Shown here one piece after another: positions 52,198-60,283 of a stretch of DNA of 64,000 nucleotides. The stretch covers positions 16,481-80,480 of the forward strand of contig NZ_JAGGOJ010000029.1 in NCBI RefSeq assembly GCF_018614575.1, in the 5' to 3' direction. Under the pieces are notes generated by a model. It ran no database searches. It had not been told where the DNA came from and saw nothing but the letters and a program-made list of their open reading frames with translations. Each line of letters opens with the position of its first letter. Position 1 is the stretch's first letter. The position numbers and the translations under genes are program-made. This DNA is from Streptomyces sp. ISL-10 (GTDB taxonomy: Bacteria; Actinomycetota; Actinomycetes; Streptomycetales; Streptomycetaceae).

Positions 52198-52925
52198 GCG
52201 GACATGACGACGGCTGCCAAGTCTGCACCCGCTCGGAGCAGCGCCACGCTCCTTACAGCGATCTGATCAAGACGCTGTTGCAGGATGCGCTGGGTCTCTC
52301 CCAGGCCGTCGAGCTGGTGCAGGGAGCCCATGATGTCGCGCACTGCGGGAATGCCGTAGCCGGTGCCGCGCAGGGCCGCAACGATGCGGGCCGCTCTGAT
52401 CGCTGAAAGACCATAGCGACGTGCTCGCAGTGACGTCACGCGCTCGGGGACGACCAGCCCTTCCTGCTCCCAGAACCGCAGGGCTGAGGGGCGTACACCG
52501 AGTGCTCCGGCGAGCTCCGTGATCGTCATCGCGTCACCCCCGTGCTCGAACTCGCCGGTGTTCGCCTCGGCTTGGATAGCACGCAACGCTTCCTGCGCGC
52601 GTAGCGCCTCATCTCGTTCCCTCGCGAGCCGAACGTGCACCGCGTTGATCGCCGAGGCTGCCGCCGCGATGGTCTCTGTTCGCAGCTCCGCGAGCATCTG
52701 CCGGGCCTCGACAGGCCCAACAGCACTTGCAAGTCCCCGATAGGCCCGCAGAGCGTGCACGTGAACAGGTCTGTAGGAACGGTAGCCGTTGCTGGACCGA
52801 GCGGCTGGGGGAATGACTCCCAGCCGCTCCAGGTCGCGAACCTGTTGCACCGAGTACCCCGACTCTCTGGCGAGATCGACTGTTCTGAGCGGTACTCGTT
52901 GCGAACCGCTCGTGGTCTCGCCCAC
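52155..52925 (-). CDS. MerR-family regulator with two MerR HTH domains
   Basis: A 256-residue protein. The first HTH is near residue 10 (VDLARESGYSVQQVRDLERL with PPAARSSNGYRSYRPVHVHA), followed by a long helical linker; a second MerR HTH is near residue 132 (MTITELAGALGVRPSALRFW with EQEGLVVPERV). Most MerR proteins have one. Two DNA-binding domains in one chain could give a monomeric operator mode. The start is uncertain (GTG at 52925, ATG at 52940 or GTG at 52946). It diverges from the DUF6194 gene only about 40 bp away, so DUF6194 is a likely target. Confidence 0.87.
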   Translation of the reverse strand: MGETTSGSQRVPLRTVDLARESGYSVQQVRDLERLGVIPPAARSSNGYRSYRPVHVHALRAYRGLASAVGPVEARQMLAELRTETIAAAASAINAVHVRLARERDEALRAQEALRAIQAEANTGEFEHGGDAMTITELAGALGVRPSALRFWEQEGLVVPERVTSLRARRYGLSAIRAARIVAALRGTGYGIPAVRDIMGSLHQLDGLGETQRILQQRLDQIAVRSVALLRAGADLAAVVMSAQQPTTTWTDPPGF

Positions 52926-52966
52926 TGGCCAACCCCACATAAGCACTTGAAGGTGATGCTTGAACC

Positions 52967-53443
52967 ATGAGTATGGAACAGATCATCGCGACCGTGCGAG
53001 GCTTCGACGGCGCGCTCGTGCTTGTCCCGGAACCGGGAGGCGACTCTCCCGAGCTTGCGTGGGCGGACGCGTTCTTCTATTACGCCCCCGACGGCCAGAT
53101 GCCTACGAACGTCCAGCCCTACGGGACGATCGTCACCAAGGACTACCCCGACGACGCCGCTTCCGACCTTGATCCTCCGGGTCGCTGGCGTGTGAACATC
53201 CACGTCGACCGCGCGACGTTCCAGGATCTCACCGGGGAGGAGCCGCGCAGCCTCAGCCGCCCTCGCGACTACGCAGCCGCCGACAGCGTGATGCCTCACC
53301 CGGTATACGGCGCGCTCGGCTGGGTCTCTGTCGTCAATCCCGGTGAGCGGACGACGGACACCGTCGTGCAGCTTCTGCACGGCGCCCACGACGCTGCTCG
53401 TGCCCGGTTCGCGCGGCGACACAAACGGACAACTGCGTCCTAG
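52967..53443 (+). CDS. DUF6194 family protein
   Basis: A 158-residue protein with the family pattern: MSMEQIIATVRGFDGALVLV at the start, ELAWADAFFYYAPDGQMPTN near residue 32, QPYGTIVTKDYP near 51 and PGRWRVNIHVDR near 70. Function unknown; the family is common in Streptomyces. The short divergent gap to the MerR gene suggests regulation by it. Confidence 0.87.
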   Translation: MSMEQIIATVRGFDGALVLVPEPGGDSPELAWADAFFYYAPDGQMPTNVQPYGTIVTKDYPDDAASDLDPPGRWRVNIHVDRATFQDLTGEEPRSLSRPRDYAAADSVMPHPVYGALGWVSVVNPGERTTDTVVQLLHGAHDAARARFARRHKRTTAS

Positions 53444-53604
53444 TAGGCGCGCATGTAGCGCTGGTAGAGAGGTCGTCAGGCACGGTGGTGTCTACTCCTC
53501 GCCTGCGGCGGTGCATGAGCCATGGGAGCGGGGGCGGTGATCTCCGGCTTCGGGAATGCGACCTTGCGCACATCCGTGAGCTGACCTTCCGCCCCCGCTG
53601 CCCG

Positions 53605-53830
53605 TCAGCGAGTGGGGATCTGGCAGGCGATCTGCTTGCCGATCGGTGACTTCCGGATCGACCGGGCGGGCGCGTACAAGTCCAGCAAGCCGAGCCCCCT
53701 GCCGGACTCCGCCTCATCGCTGTCCAGCGGTACACCCGGCGCGTCGAAAGTCGGCCAGCGGGTCGTGGACCCGCACAGCGACGCCGCTCATCGCGCGGAA
53801 CACCTCCACTACCAGCGGCACATGAGGGCC
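53605..53830 (-). pseudogene. HATPase_c (anti-sigma-type) 3' remnant
   Basis: The minus strand encodes MSGVAVRVHDPLADF in one frame and, after a shift, DSDEAESGRGLGLLDLYAPA ending at a stop at 53605. These are the G1/G2-like parts of an RsbW-type ATPase; the N-box part is missing. Confidence 0.5.
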
Positions 53831-53869
53831 GACGGCCCGCGACGGCGTACCCGGCCAGCCCGGAACAAT

Positions 53870-53892
53870 CTGTCAGTCCTCGTCCGTAGGAT
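53870..53892 (+). promoter_or_regulatory. DNA-damage-type (RecA-NDp/PafBC) promoter-like sequence
   Basis: CTGTCAGTC, an 8-base gap and TAGGAT (53887-53892) match the consensus TTGTCRGTG-N8-TANNNT at 7 of 9 upstream positions and fully in the -10. The following gene starts 7 bases after the -10, so the mRNA would be leaderless. Confidence 0.45.
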
Positions 53893-53898
53893 CACAGC

Positions 53899-54435
53899 AT
53901 GTCTGATGCCTTCACCGTCCTGTGGACCCATGACACGTGCCATGCCCTGCGCAAGGCGGGTCGCGTGGGCGAGCGGCCGCCGGTCGCCTTCAGCGGCGTC
54001 CATTCCTCCCTGCCCGCCTGGTCGGGTGCCCGTGCTGGGGACGAGGTGTACGCGCTGCACGTCAACCAGTGCGTCGTGTTCGTGGTGAGCCGGATGCGGG
54101 TGATCGACATGGAACGGCGCGACTGCTGCGGTACCGCCCCGGCGACGTGGCACGACCCGGCGTTTCCCGGGCACGGCGACTGGTCGATGCTCGGCGCCGG
54201 CGGCTGCGGCGCCGCGGCGGTGCACGTGGACGCGACGCCCGTACGCTTCGATATGCCGATCCCCGGAGATCTTCTGACGAGGCTTACCTGGCGTAACCGC
54301 CGAGGCCAGACCCGCAGTCTGAAGTATGTGGTGGACGGCCGTCTCGAACGCTCTATCAGCCTCCAGGGCTTTTACCGTCTGACCTCCGAGTCCGCTGGAG
54401 AGTTGGCAGAGGCCTTCAGCGGCGATGCCTTGTGA
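53899..54435 (+). CDS. Conserved hypothetical protein
   Basis: A 178-residue soluble protein: FTVLWTHDTCHALRKAGRVG at the start, SSLPAWSGARAGDEVYALHV near residue 36 and VVFVVSRMRVIDMER near 59, then a DCCG pair. I do not recognise a named family; relatives in Streptomyces keep the GxRAGDEVYALHV block. Its promoter resembles a DNA-damage-inducible one. Confidence 0.7.
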   Translation: MSDAFTVLWTHDTCHALRKAGRVGERPPVAFSGVHSSLPAWSGARAGDEVYALHVNQCVVFVVSRMRVIDMERRDCCGTAPATWHDPAFPGHGDWSMLGAGGCGAAAVHVDATPVRFDMPIPGDLLTRLTWRNRRGQTRSLKYVVDGRLERSISLQGFYRLTSESAGELAEAFSGDAL

Positions 54436-54892
54436 ACGGTGGTGTGTCACGGCGGACAACGAAGAGCCGGCCCGCAGAGGCCAAGCCTCCTCTGAGCGGC
54501 GAAGCGCCAGACACATAGGGGGCCTGTCCAGGACTCACTCTTCGCCCACCGAGTGGTAAAGCCAGTCCTGGGCATCCGCGGCGGCACGTTCGGCGGTAGT
54601 GAAGGACAGCACACGCTCCACCAGCGGCAGGTGCTGCCCCACCTGGGAGGAGGTGAGCAGGAAGTTGCCGCACCAGCCGGGCAAGAGGGAAGCACGTGCC
54701 GGACCGATTGCATGGAAGAGGGAGACGCGACCGCGTACTCCTTGGTGTGGACGGAGATGAAGCAGCCTTCCTCGCTCCGAATCATGCGGCGGAGCCGAAG
54801 TGGCACGGCTACCGTCCAGGACCTCTCCTACAGATCACCGGGCGGCAGGACCTGCCGGCTCCGGTCGAACTGTCACCTGCGACGATTCGGCT
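54436..54892. other. Degenerate region with a gene tail on the minus strand
   Basis: On the minus strand a short frame ending at 54535 encodes WCGNFLLTSSQVGQHLPLVE and RVLSFTTAERAAADAQDWLY before a stop; it looks like the C-terminus of an unidentified gene whose start is lost. The rest holds the leader of the next gene. Confidence 0.35.
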
Positions 54893-55244
54893 GTGAGCTA
54901 TGACCTTGCCGTGTGGGACGGTGAACGCCCTCTCGACAACCACCAGGCGGGCTCGGTCTACGACGAGCTGTATGCGCGCTACCTGGAGTCGGATGATGTC
55001 GTCGTGCCTCCGGCACCGAGCACCGTGGCCTACGTCGAGGCGCTCGTCGACCAGTATCCAGACGACGTCGACGGCGGTGTCGGATGGGCGTCGCCACCTG
55101 TCATTGACGAGGCCTCGGGGCCAATCGTGTACCTGTCCATGTCCCATGGCAAGGCCGAGGAAGTCTCCGAGTACGCCAGCTTTGCTGGCTCGCGGGCACG
55201 GGCTCGTCTGCTTTGATCCGCAGGGAGAATGCCTGCGGCCGTGA
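54893..55244 (+). pseudogene. Hypothetical protein with a 3' frameshift
   Basis: Starts MSYDLAVWDGERPLDNHQAG and continues YARYLESDDVVVPPAPSTVA and so on; near 55180 one extra T in CTTTG shifts the frame, giving an early stop at 55216. The other frame continues LLARGHGLVCFDPQGECLRP to a stop at 55244, which looks like the natural end. Either a recent mutation or a sequencing error. Confidence 0.65.
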
Positions 55245-55257
55245 ACTGCGTGCTCTG

Positions 55258-55335
55258 TCAGATGGCTGACAAGAGAAAGATGCCTGCGATGAGGAGGCCG
55301 GCGCGGTAGACAGCGGCGGTCTTCTCATAGCGGGT
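55258..55335 (-). pseudogene. IS5-family transposase C-terminal scrap
   Basis: The minus strand encodes RYEKTAAVYRAGLLIAGIFL and LSAI before a stop, the usual C-terminus of one IS5-type transposase. The remainder is missing and the sequence passes directly into a TetR fragment. Confidence 0.6.
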
Positions 55336-55339
55336 GCGT

Positions 55340-55678
55340 GCTCAGTTCGCGAGCCAAGAGCTGGGGATCGACGCCTGGACGGCTTCGGCTTCGGCTTCGC
55401 GAACCCGCGCTGCGGGACGAATCCCGCGCCCCTGGGACCAGCAGTGGAAGTTGGCGCTCATCGAGGTCCTAGCGGAGGGTGCGGCCGCCGGGGAATTCCC
55501 GTGCGAGGATCCGGCGGCGGCAGCCTGGCGGCTGACGGCGTTCCTGGACGGGCAGGCCGTCCAGATGACGTCGTACGCCGGGTCACTGAGCCGCGCGCCG
55601 ATGCTCCAGTGGACCGATGAGGCTCTCGCTCGTGAACGGGGCATCGACCAGGCCGCGTTGACTGCCACGGCACGCTGA
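55340..55678 (+). pseudogene. TetR-family C-terminal fragment
   Basis: The frame encodes WDQQWKLALIEVLAEGAAAG, then EFPCEDPAAAAWRLTAFLDG and QAVQMTSYAG, the C-terminal ligand/dimer domain of BetI-like TetR regulators. The HTH is missing, replaced by the transposase scrap. Confidence 0.6.
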
Positions 55679-55736
55679 GCACCGGCCCGCTCCAGAGTCA
55701 CGCCGGGCACCTCCGCCGGCCGGCTCTCCCGGCGGC

Positions 55737-56795
55737 TCAGGTCTGCTGCAGCGGTTCGTAGGCCGCGGCGTCCAGACCGAACGTCCAAGCGACGCCTTCC
55801 TTCGCCGTGCGCGTCGTGGGCGGCACGCGCAGCCAGTACGTACGGTGGGTGCCGTCGGGCTCCGGCGTGGAGTTGACCACCTCGACCATCACCACGTCCT
55901 CGTCGTCCGCGAGCGCGATCCGCCACAGGATGCCGGTCTCGTCGCGGTGCACCGGCTCGGCGCCGGACTCCGCGAGGTAGCGGTCGTATCCGTAGTACTC
56001 CAGCATCACGCGGCGCAGTTCCGCGTTCTCCTCCGTGCGTATCCGCTCGGGGGTCAGTGCCGTCAGCTCGCGCAGGAACTCGGCGGGCACCGGCATCCCA
56101 CGCCACGCGTGCAGGGCGAACCCGTCCGGGAAGACCAGGGCGGGGCCGTCGCCGTTGTCGAGCCGGCCCGCCTCGTCGCGGTGCAGCTGCGTGGGCCGTT
56201 CGCAGATCACGACCGCGTTCTCATACGGCCACCACCAGCCGGCGTGGGCGGCGACGCGCGCGAGTCCCTCCAGCCGGTCGCTGCGGCCGTCGAAGGCGGC
56301 CAGCCACGCCGCGTCGTGCTGCCCGAGGACCGCGTCGAGCAGGACGACACGGATGTCCGTCTCGGCCTCGGCGCGGCCGTCGGTGTCCTCCGGCGCCTTC
56401 TCCAAGAGCGCCTCCACGACTCCCGTCCGTATCCGCTCGGCCAGCGAGCGGGTGCCGTCCCAGAGCAGCGCCCCGGTCGTGCTCCACAGCGCGGTCCAGC
56501 CGCCCGGGCCCAACTCGCCGTGCACCCGGCACCGTTCGTCCGCCCATGGACGGGTGCGCACGTCGTCGCGCACGGAACGTCCCGGCTCCTCGAGGGCCCG
56601 CACGGCCACGACGCCCGCGAGGGGCGAGCCCGCCCAGACGATCCGCTCGGGCGCGGTGAGCCCGGCCGTACGGTACGCGAGCCGTACGCCCTCCTCGGCG
56701 GCCGCCCGGTCCGCCGGCCCGGTCGCCGCCGCGATGGCCCGCCACTTGTCCGCATGCTGCATGTGAAAGTCCCGTCCCCTGATGTCGTTCCGCAT
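55737..56795 (-). CDS. DUF6745 domain-containing protein
   Basis: A 352-residue cytoplasmic protein. Conserved features include WWWPYENAVVICERPTQLHR, DEAGRLDNGDGPALVFPDGF followed by ALHAWRG, and EYYGYDRYLAESGAEPVHRD. DUF6745 proteins are of unknown function and often occur in pairs with a small second gene and near STM4015-type LRR genes. The ATG at 56795 is preceded by GAGAGGG; the longer frame to 57224 crosses the partner gene. It belongs to the divergent side of the radical SAM cluster. Confidence 0.83.
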   Translation of the reverse strand: MRNDIRGRDFHMQHADKWRAIAAATGPADRAAAEEGVRLAYRTAGLTAPERIVWAGSPLAGVVAVRALEEPGRSVRDDVRTRPWADERCRVHGELGPGGWTALWSTTGALLWDGTRSLAERIRTGVVEALLEKAPEDTDGRAEAETDIRVVLLDAVLGQHDAAWLAAFDGRSDRLEGLARVAAHAGWWWPYENAVVICERPTQLHRDEAGRLDNGDGPALVFPDGFALHAWRGMPVPAEFLRELTALTPERIRTEENAELRRVMLEYYGYDRYLAESGAEPVHRDETGILWRIALADDEDVVMVEVVNSTPEPDGTHRTYWLRVPPTTRTAKEGVAWTFGLDAAAYEPLQQT

Positions 56796-56827
56796 CTCGT
56801 GCCCTCTCGCCACCACGCCCGCCGGGG

Positions 56828-57154
56828 TCAGTCGGCGACGATCCGCACCGCTCCGGGCAGGTACTCGCGCTGGCGCACCACCCGGTACCACCCCTTCGGC
56901 AGCGGTATCGCCGCATGCTCCTCGTGCACCACCCGGCCGCCTTCCGGCAGATGCAGCAGCATCGGCCCGAACGGCCCCGGCTCGCGGACCAGTCGGCCCG
57001 GTCCGGTCACCGCGTGGGCGTGGCCCGTGACCTCGCCGAGGGCGAGCACCATGCGTCCGCGTGCGTCCCGTGCCTCGCCCGGCGCTCCGGCGACGTGCGA
57101 GGGCACGGCCTCCCCTGCGACGGGCACGATCAGCACGTCTCCCTGCCGGTACAT
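56828..57154 (-). CDS. Small partner protein of DUF6745
   Basis: A 108-residue protein starting MYRQGDVLIVPVAGEAVPSH, then VLALGEVTGHAHAVTGPGRL and GGRVVHEEHAAIPLPKGWYR. The composition is basic-hydrophobic with His-containing motifs, and it has the look of a small beta-barrel protein; no function is known. GGGAAGGGGAGAG precedes the ATG. It is the first gene of the divergent unit and is followed by DUF6745 after 32 bases. Confidence 0.8.
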   Translation of the reverse strand: MYRQGDVLIVPVAGEAVPSHVAGAPGEARDARGRMVLALGEVTGHAHAVTGPGRLVREPGPFGPMLLHLPEGGRVVHEEHAAIPLPKGWYRVVRQREYLPGAVRIVAD

Positions 57155-57265
57155 GGCTCTCCCCTTCCCGCCGGGCGCCGTGTGCGTCCGACCTGCTAAC
57201 GACGTTAGGGGGCGGGTCTGACAATGGGGTTCGGCGTCGCGGGGAGGCCGCCCCCGCGGGCCGGA

Positions 57266-57288
57266 GTGTCAGTGGCGCTTGGTAGAAC
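57266..57288 (+). promoter_or_regulatory. DNA-damage-type (RecA-NDp/PafBC-like) promoter of the STM4015-4011 operon
   Basis: GTGTCAGTG (57266-57274), exactly 8 bases, then TAGAAC (57283-57288) match the actinobacterial consensus TTGTCRGTG-N8-TANNNT at 8 of 9 upstream positions and at the TA of the -10 (its last base is C followed by T). Transcription would start near 57294, about 40 bases before the STM4015 start. Confidence 0.5.
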
Positions 57289-57334
57289 TGCTCGCACGTC
57301 AGCGATCAAGCCTCACCGGTGTCTGGAGCCCGTC

Positions 57335-58294
57335 ATGACCATTTCGGACCATCTGCAGGAGTGGTACGGCCTGCCCGCGTTCGACTTCCCCGACGCCGAG
57401 GCTCAGACCGCGTCGAAGGCCGCGCTGCCGGCGCCGGAGAGCGTCGCCTGGCGGATCTCGGTCGACTCGTACGACAGCGAGGAGGAGTGGCACGAGGCGT
57501 TCGCCCGCTTCGCCGCGGCGGTGGACACCACACAGGTGCGGGCGCTGATCGTCGGCTCATGGAGCGAGGCCTACGACTCGTCCCCCGACGACGTCATAGA
57601 GGCGCTGACCGGGGCGAAGGACCGACTGCCGCGGCTGCGCGGGCTGTTCATCGGCGACATCACGTTCGAGGAGTGCGAGATCTCCTGGATCAACCAGGGC
57701 CAGGTGACGGGGCTGCTCGACGCCTTCGGGGACCTCGAGGAGTTCGGTGTGCGCGGCGGGCAGGGGCTGGGGTTCACCGCGGTGAAGCACGAGCGGCTGC
57801 GCTCCCTCGTCGTCGAGACGGGCGGCCTGGACGCGGGCGTGGTGCGCGGCATCGCCGCGAGCGACCTGCCGGCGCTGGAGAATCTCGACCTCTGGCTCGG
57901 CACCTCGTGGTACGGGGCGAACACGGACGTGTCTGACCTGGAGCCGTTCCTGTCGGGCACGAGGCTGCCGCGCCTGCGGCACCTGGCGCTGCGCAACAGC
58001 GAGATACAGGACGCGATCGCCGTCGCCGTGGCCGGCGCACCGGTGGTCGCCCGCCTCGAGATCCTGGACCTGTCGATGGGCACCCTCGGTGACGACGGCG
58101 CCGAGGCCCTGCTGAACGGCCAGCCGCTGACCCACCTGAAGAAGCTGGATCTGCACCACCACTTCATGAGCCAGACGATGGTGCAGCGCCTGTCCGACGC
58201 CCTGGTGCCGGCCGGTGTGGAGCTCGACGTCTCGGAGTCCGAGGCCGACGGCTCCGGCGGCAGGGAAGACCGCTACACGGCTGTCGCGGAGTGA
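57335..58294 (+). CDS. STM4015 family leucine-rich-repeat protein
   Basis: A 319-residue cytoplasmic protein with a short N-terminal segment (FPDAEAQTASKAALPAPESV) and then leucine-rich repeats of the form LPRLRGLFIGDITFEE, LRSLVVETGGLDAG, LENLDLWLGTSWYG, LRHLALRNSEI, LEILDLSMGTLGD. LRRs bind partner proteins. It is the first gene of a five-gene overlapping operon; its stop overlaps the next GTG as GTGA. It may recognise or present the substrate of the downstream enzymes (inference). Confidence 0.88.
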   Translation: MTISDHLQEWYGLPAFDFPDAEAQTASKAALPAPESVAWRISVDSYDSEEEWHEAFARFAAAVDTTQVRALIVGSWSEAYDSSPDDVIEALTGAKDRLPRLRGLFIGDITFEECEISWINQGQVTGLLDAFGDLEEFGVRGGQGLGFTAVKHERLRSLVVETGGLDAGVVRGIAASDLPALENLDLWLGTSWYGANTDVSDLEPFLSGTRLPRLRHLALRNSEIQDAIAVAVAGAPVVARLEILDLSMGTLGDDGAEALLNGQPLTHLKKLDLHHHFMSQTMVQRLSDALVPAGVELDVSESEADGSGGREDRYTAVAE

Positions 58295-59433
58295 CCGGCT
58301 CCACCCGCCGCCCCGGCCCCCGCCTCGCGGTCGTCGGCATTCCGACGGGCCGCCGTGCGGCGTTGTTCCAGGACGCGCTGCGCACCGCGGGCCTGCCCGC
58401 CGCGCGGGTGGTGCCCTGGCTCGATGTGCTGGGCGGCCGGGCGGAGTTCCGGGCGGGCGAGCTGGTGCGGATCGACTCTCCGGGCGAGGACGCCGAGGTG
58501 GAAAGGGCGTTGCGCGGCGTCGACGATCCGACCCGCGTGGAGGGCACGCGGCTCTGGTACGAGCGGTTCACCGCCGCCGTGGTCGAGATCGGGGCGCTGG
58601 CGGCGGCGGGCGGGGCGGAGCTGCTCGACGATCCGGCGCGGCTCGCCGTGCTGTTCGACAAGCGTCTGTGTCACGCGGCCCTGTCGGCGGCGGCCGTGCC
58701 GGTGCCCGAGTCGCCGACGTCCGGCGCCGGTGCGCCCGAGGTCGGCGGCTGGGACGACGTGCGCGCGCTGCTGGCCACGACCGGCCTGCGGCGGGTGTTC
58801 GTCAAGCTCGCGCACGGCTCGTCCGCGTCCGGGGTGCTGGCCCTGGAGACGGCGAGCCGGGGCCGGGTGCAGGCCATCACCTCGGTGGAACGGGACGCGA
58901 GCGGACGCCTCTTCAACAGTCTGCGGGTCCGGCGCTACAGCGGCGAAGGCGACGTCGCCGCGCTGATCGACACCCTCGCACCGGACGGTCTGCACATCGA
59001 GCGCTGGCTGCCCAAGGCGTCGCAGCACGGCCGGGTCGCCGATCTGCGGGTGGTGGTGGTCGCGGGCCGTGCCACCCACGCGGTGGTGCGTACCAGTCGC
59101 TTCCCCATGACCAATCTCCATCTGGGCGGCGGGCGCGGCGATCTCGCGGCCGCCCGGGCGGCGACGGAGGCGGCCGGCGGAAGCTGGACGGACACGCTCA
59201 CCCTCTGCGAGCGGGCCGCTGAGTGCTTCCCCGGGGTGTCGCGAGTCGGCGTCGACCTGCTGCCCGCGACGGGCTGGCGGCGTTTCGCCGTCGGGGAGGT
59301 CAACGCGTTCGGGGATCTGCTGCCGCGGCTGACCGGGCTGCCCGGGAGCGGCGCGGAGGGCCTGGACACCTATGCGGCGCAGGTCGCCGCCGTACTGAGC
59401 AGGACGAGGAACCATCACCGTGCACATGCCTGA
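58291..59433 (+). CDS. STM4014 family ATP-grasp-like protein
   Basis: A 380-residue protein with an ATP-grasp pattern: RVFVKLAHGSSASGV near residue 169 (a lysine and a glycine/serine-rich loop), RVADLRVVVVAG near 249 and VGVDLLPATGWRRFAVGEVN near 315 (Asp and Glu-Asn metal ligands). ATP-grasp enzymes form amide or ester bonds using ATP. It is coupled to the LRR gene and followed by the hydrolase gene, which overlaps it by 14 bases. Confidence 0.87.
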   Translation: MTGSTRRPGPRLAVVGIPTGRRAALFQDALRTAGLPAARVVPWLDVLGGRAEFRAGELVRIDSPGEDAEVERALRGVDDPTRVEGTRLWYERFTAAVVEIGALAAAGGAELLDDPARLAVLFDKRLCHAALSAAAVPVPESPTSGAGAPEVGGWDDVRALLATTGLRRVFVKLAHGSSASGVLALETASRGRVQAITSVERDASGRLFNSLRVRRYSGEGDVAALIDTLAPDGLHIERWLPKASQHGRVADLRVVVVAGRATHAVVRTSRFPMTNLHLGGGRGDLAAARAATEAAGGSWTDTLTLCERAAECFPGVSRVGVDLLPATGWRRFAVGEVNAFGDLLPRLTGLPGSGAEGLDTYAAQVAAVLSRTRNHHRAHA

Positions 59434-60283
59434 CCACGACACGCTCCATGGCCCCGAGGCCGCCGGGACGCCCGACATGAACGAGGTCGTCGGGCGTGAC
59501 GATCTGCTGCTCGTCACGCTCGACACCCTGCGCTTCGACGTCGCCGCCGAGCTGGCCGCCGAAGGCCGGATTCCCCATCTGGCGCGTCATCTCCCCGGTG
59601 GCGTCTGGGAGAAGAGGCACGCGCCGGGCAGTTTCACCTACGCCTCCCATCAGGCGATGTTCGCGGGCTTCCTGCCCACCCCGGCGGCGCAGGGGCCTCA
59701 TCCGAGGCTGTTCGCCGCCCGGTTCGCGGGCAGTGAGACGGCCGAGGGCCGTACCTTCGTCTTCGACACCCCGGATCTGGTCTCCGCCCTCGCGGGGGTC
59801 GGTTACCGCACGGTCTGCATCGGCGGTGTGGGGTTCTTCAACAAGCGGGGGCCGCTGGGTTCCGTGCTGCCGGGTCTGTTCCAGGAGAGCCACTGGGAGC
59901 CGGAGTTCGGCGTCGCCTCGCCCACGTCGTTCGAGGCACAGGTGCGACGGGCGGAGGAGGTGGTGGCCGCGCTGCCGACCGACCGCAGGATGTTCCTGTT
60001 CGTCAACGTGCCTTCGCTGCACCAGCCCAACTGGTTCCATCTGCCCGGCGCCACCCGCGCCGCCGGTGACTCGCGTGCGACGCATGCCGCGGCCCTCGAG
60101 TACGTGGACCGCCACATCGGGCGGCTCTTCGCCGCCGCGAGCAGCCGCCGCCGCTGCTTCGCGATCGTCTGCTCCGACCATGGCACCGCCTACGGCGACG
60201 GCGGCTTCACCGGCCACCGGCTCGGCCACGAGGCCGTCTGGACGGTCCCCTACGCCCACTTCTTCCTCGAGGCCTCCGCATGA
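59420..60283 (+). CDS. STM4013/SEN3800 family hydrolase (alkaline phosphatase superfamily)
   Basis: A 287-residue protein of the sulfatase/phosphatase fold: LLVTLDTLRFDVAAELAAEG gives the first metal Asp (Asp35) with a nearby Asp40, TYASHQAMFAGFLPT contains the likely nucleophile region, and VCSDHGTAYGDGGFTGHRLG near residue 250 supplies the second Asp-His pair. It should hydrolyse a phosphate or sulfate ester or transfer a phospho-group. The GTG at 59420 has GAGGAA seven bases upstream; an ATG at 59426 is the alternative. The stop overlaps the next start as ATGA. Confidence 0.88.
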   Translation: MHMPDHDTLHGPEAAGTPDMNEVVGRDDLLLVTLDTLRFDVAAELAAEGRIPHLARHLPGGVWEKRHAPGSFTYASHQAMFAGFLPTPAAQGPHPRLFAARFAGSETAEGRTFVFDTPDLVSALAGVGYRTVCIGGVGFFNKRGPLGSVLPGLFQESHWEPEFGVASPTSFEAQVRRAEEVVAALPTDRRMFLFVNVPSLHQPNWFHLPGATRAAGDSRATHAAALEYVDRHIGRLFAAASSRRRCFAIVCSDHGTAYGDGGFTGHRLGHEAVWTVPYAHFFLEASA

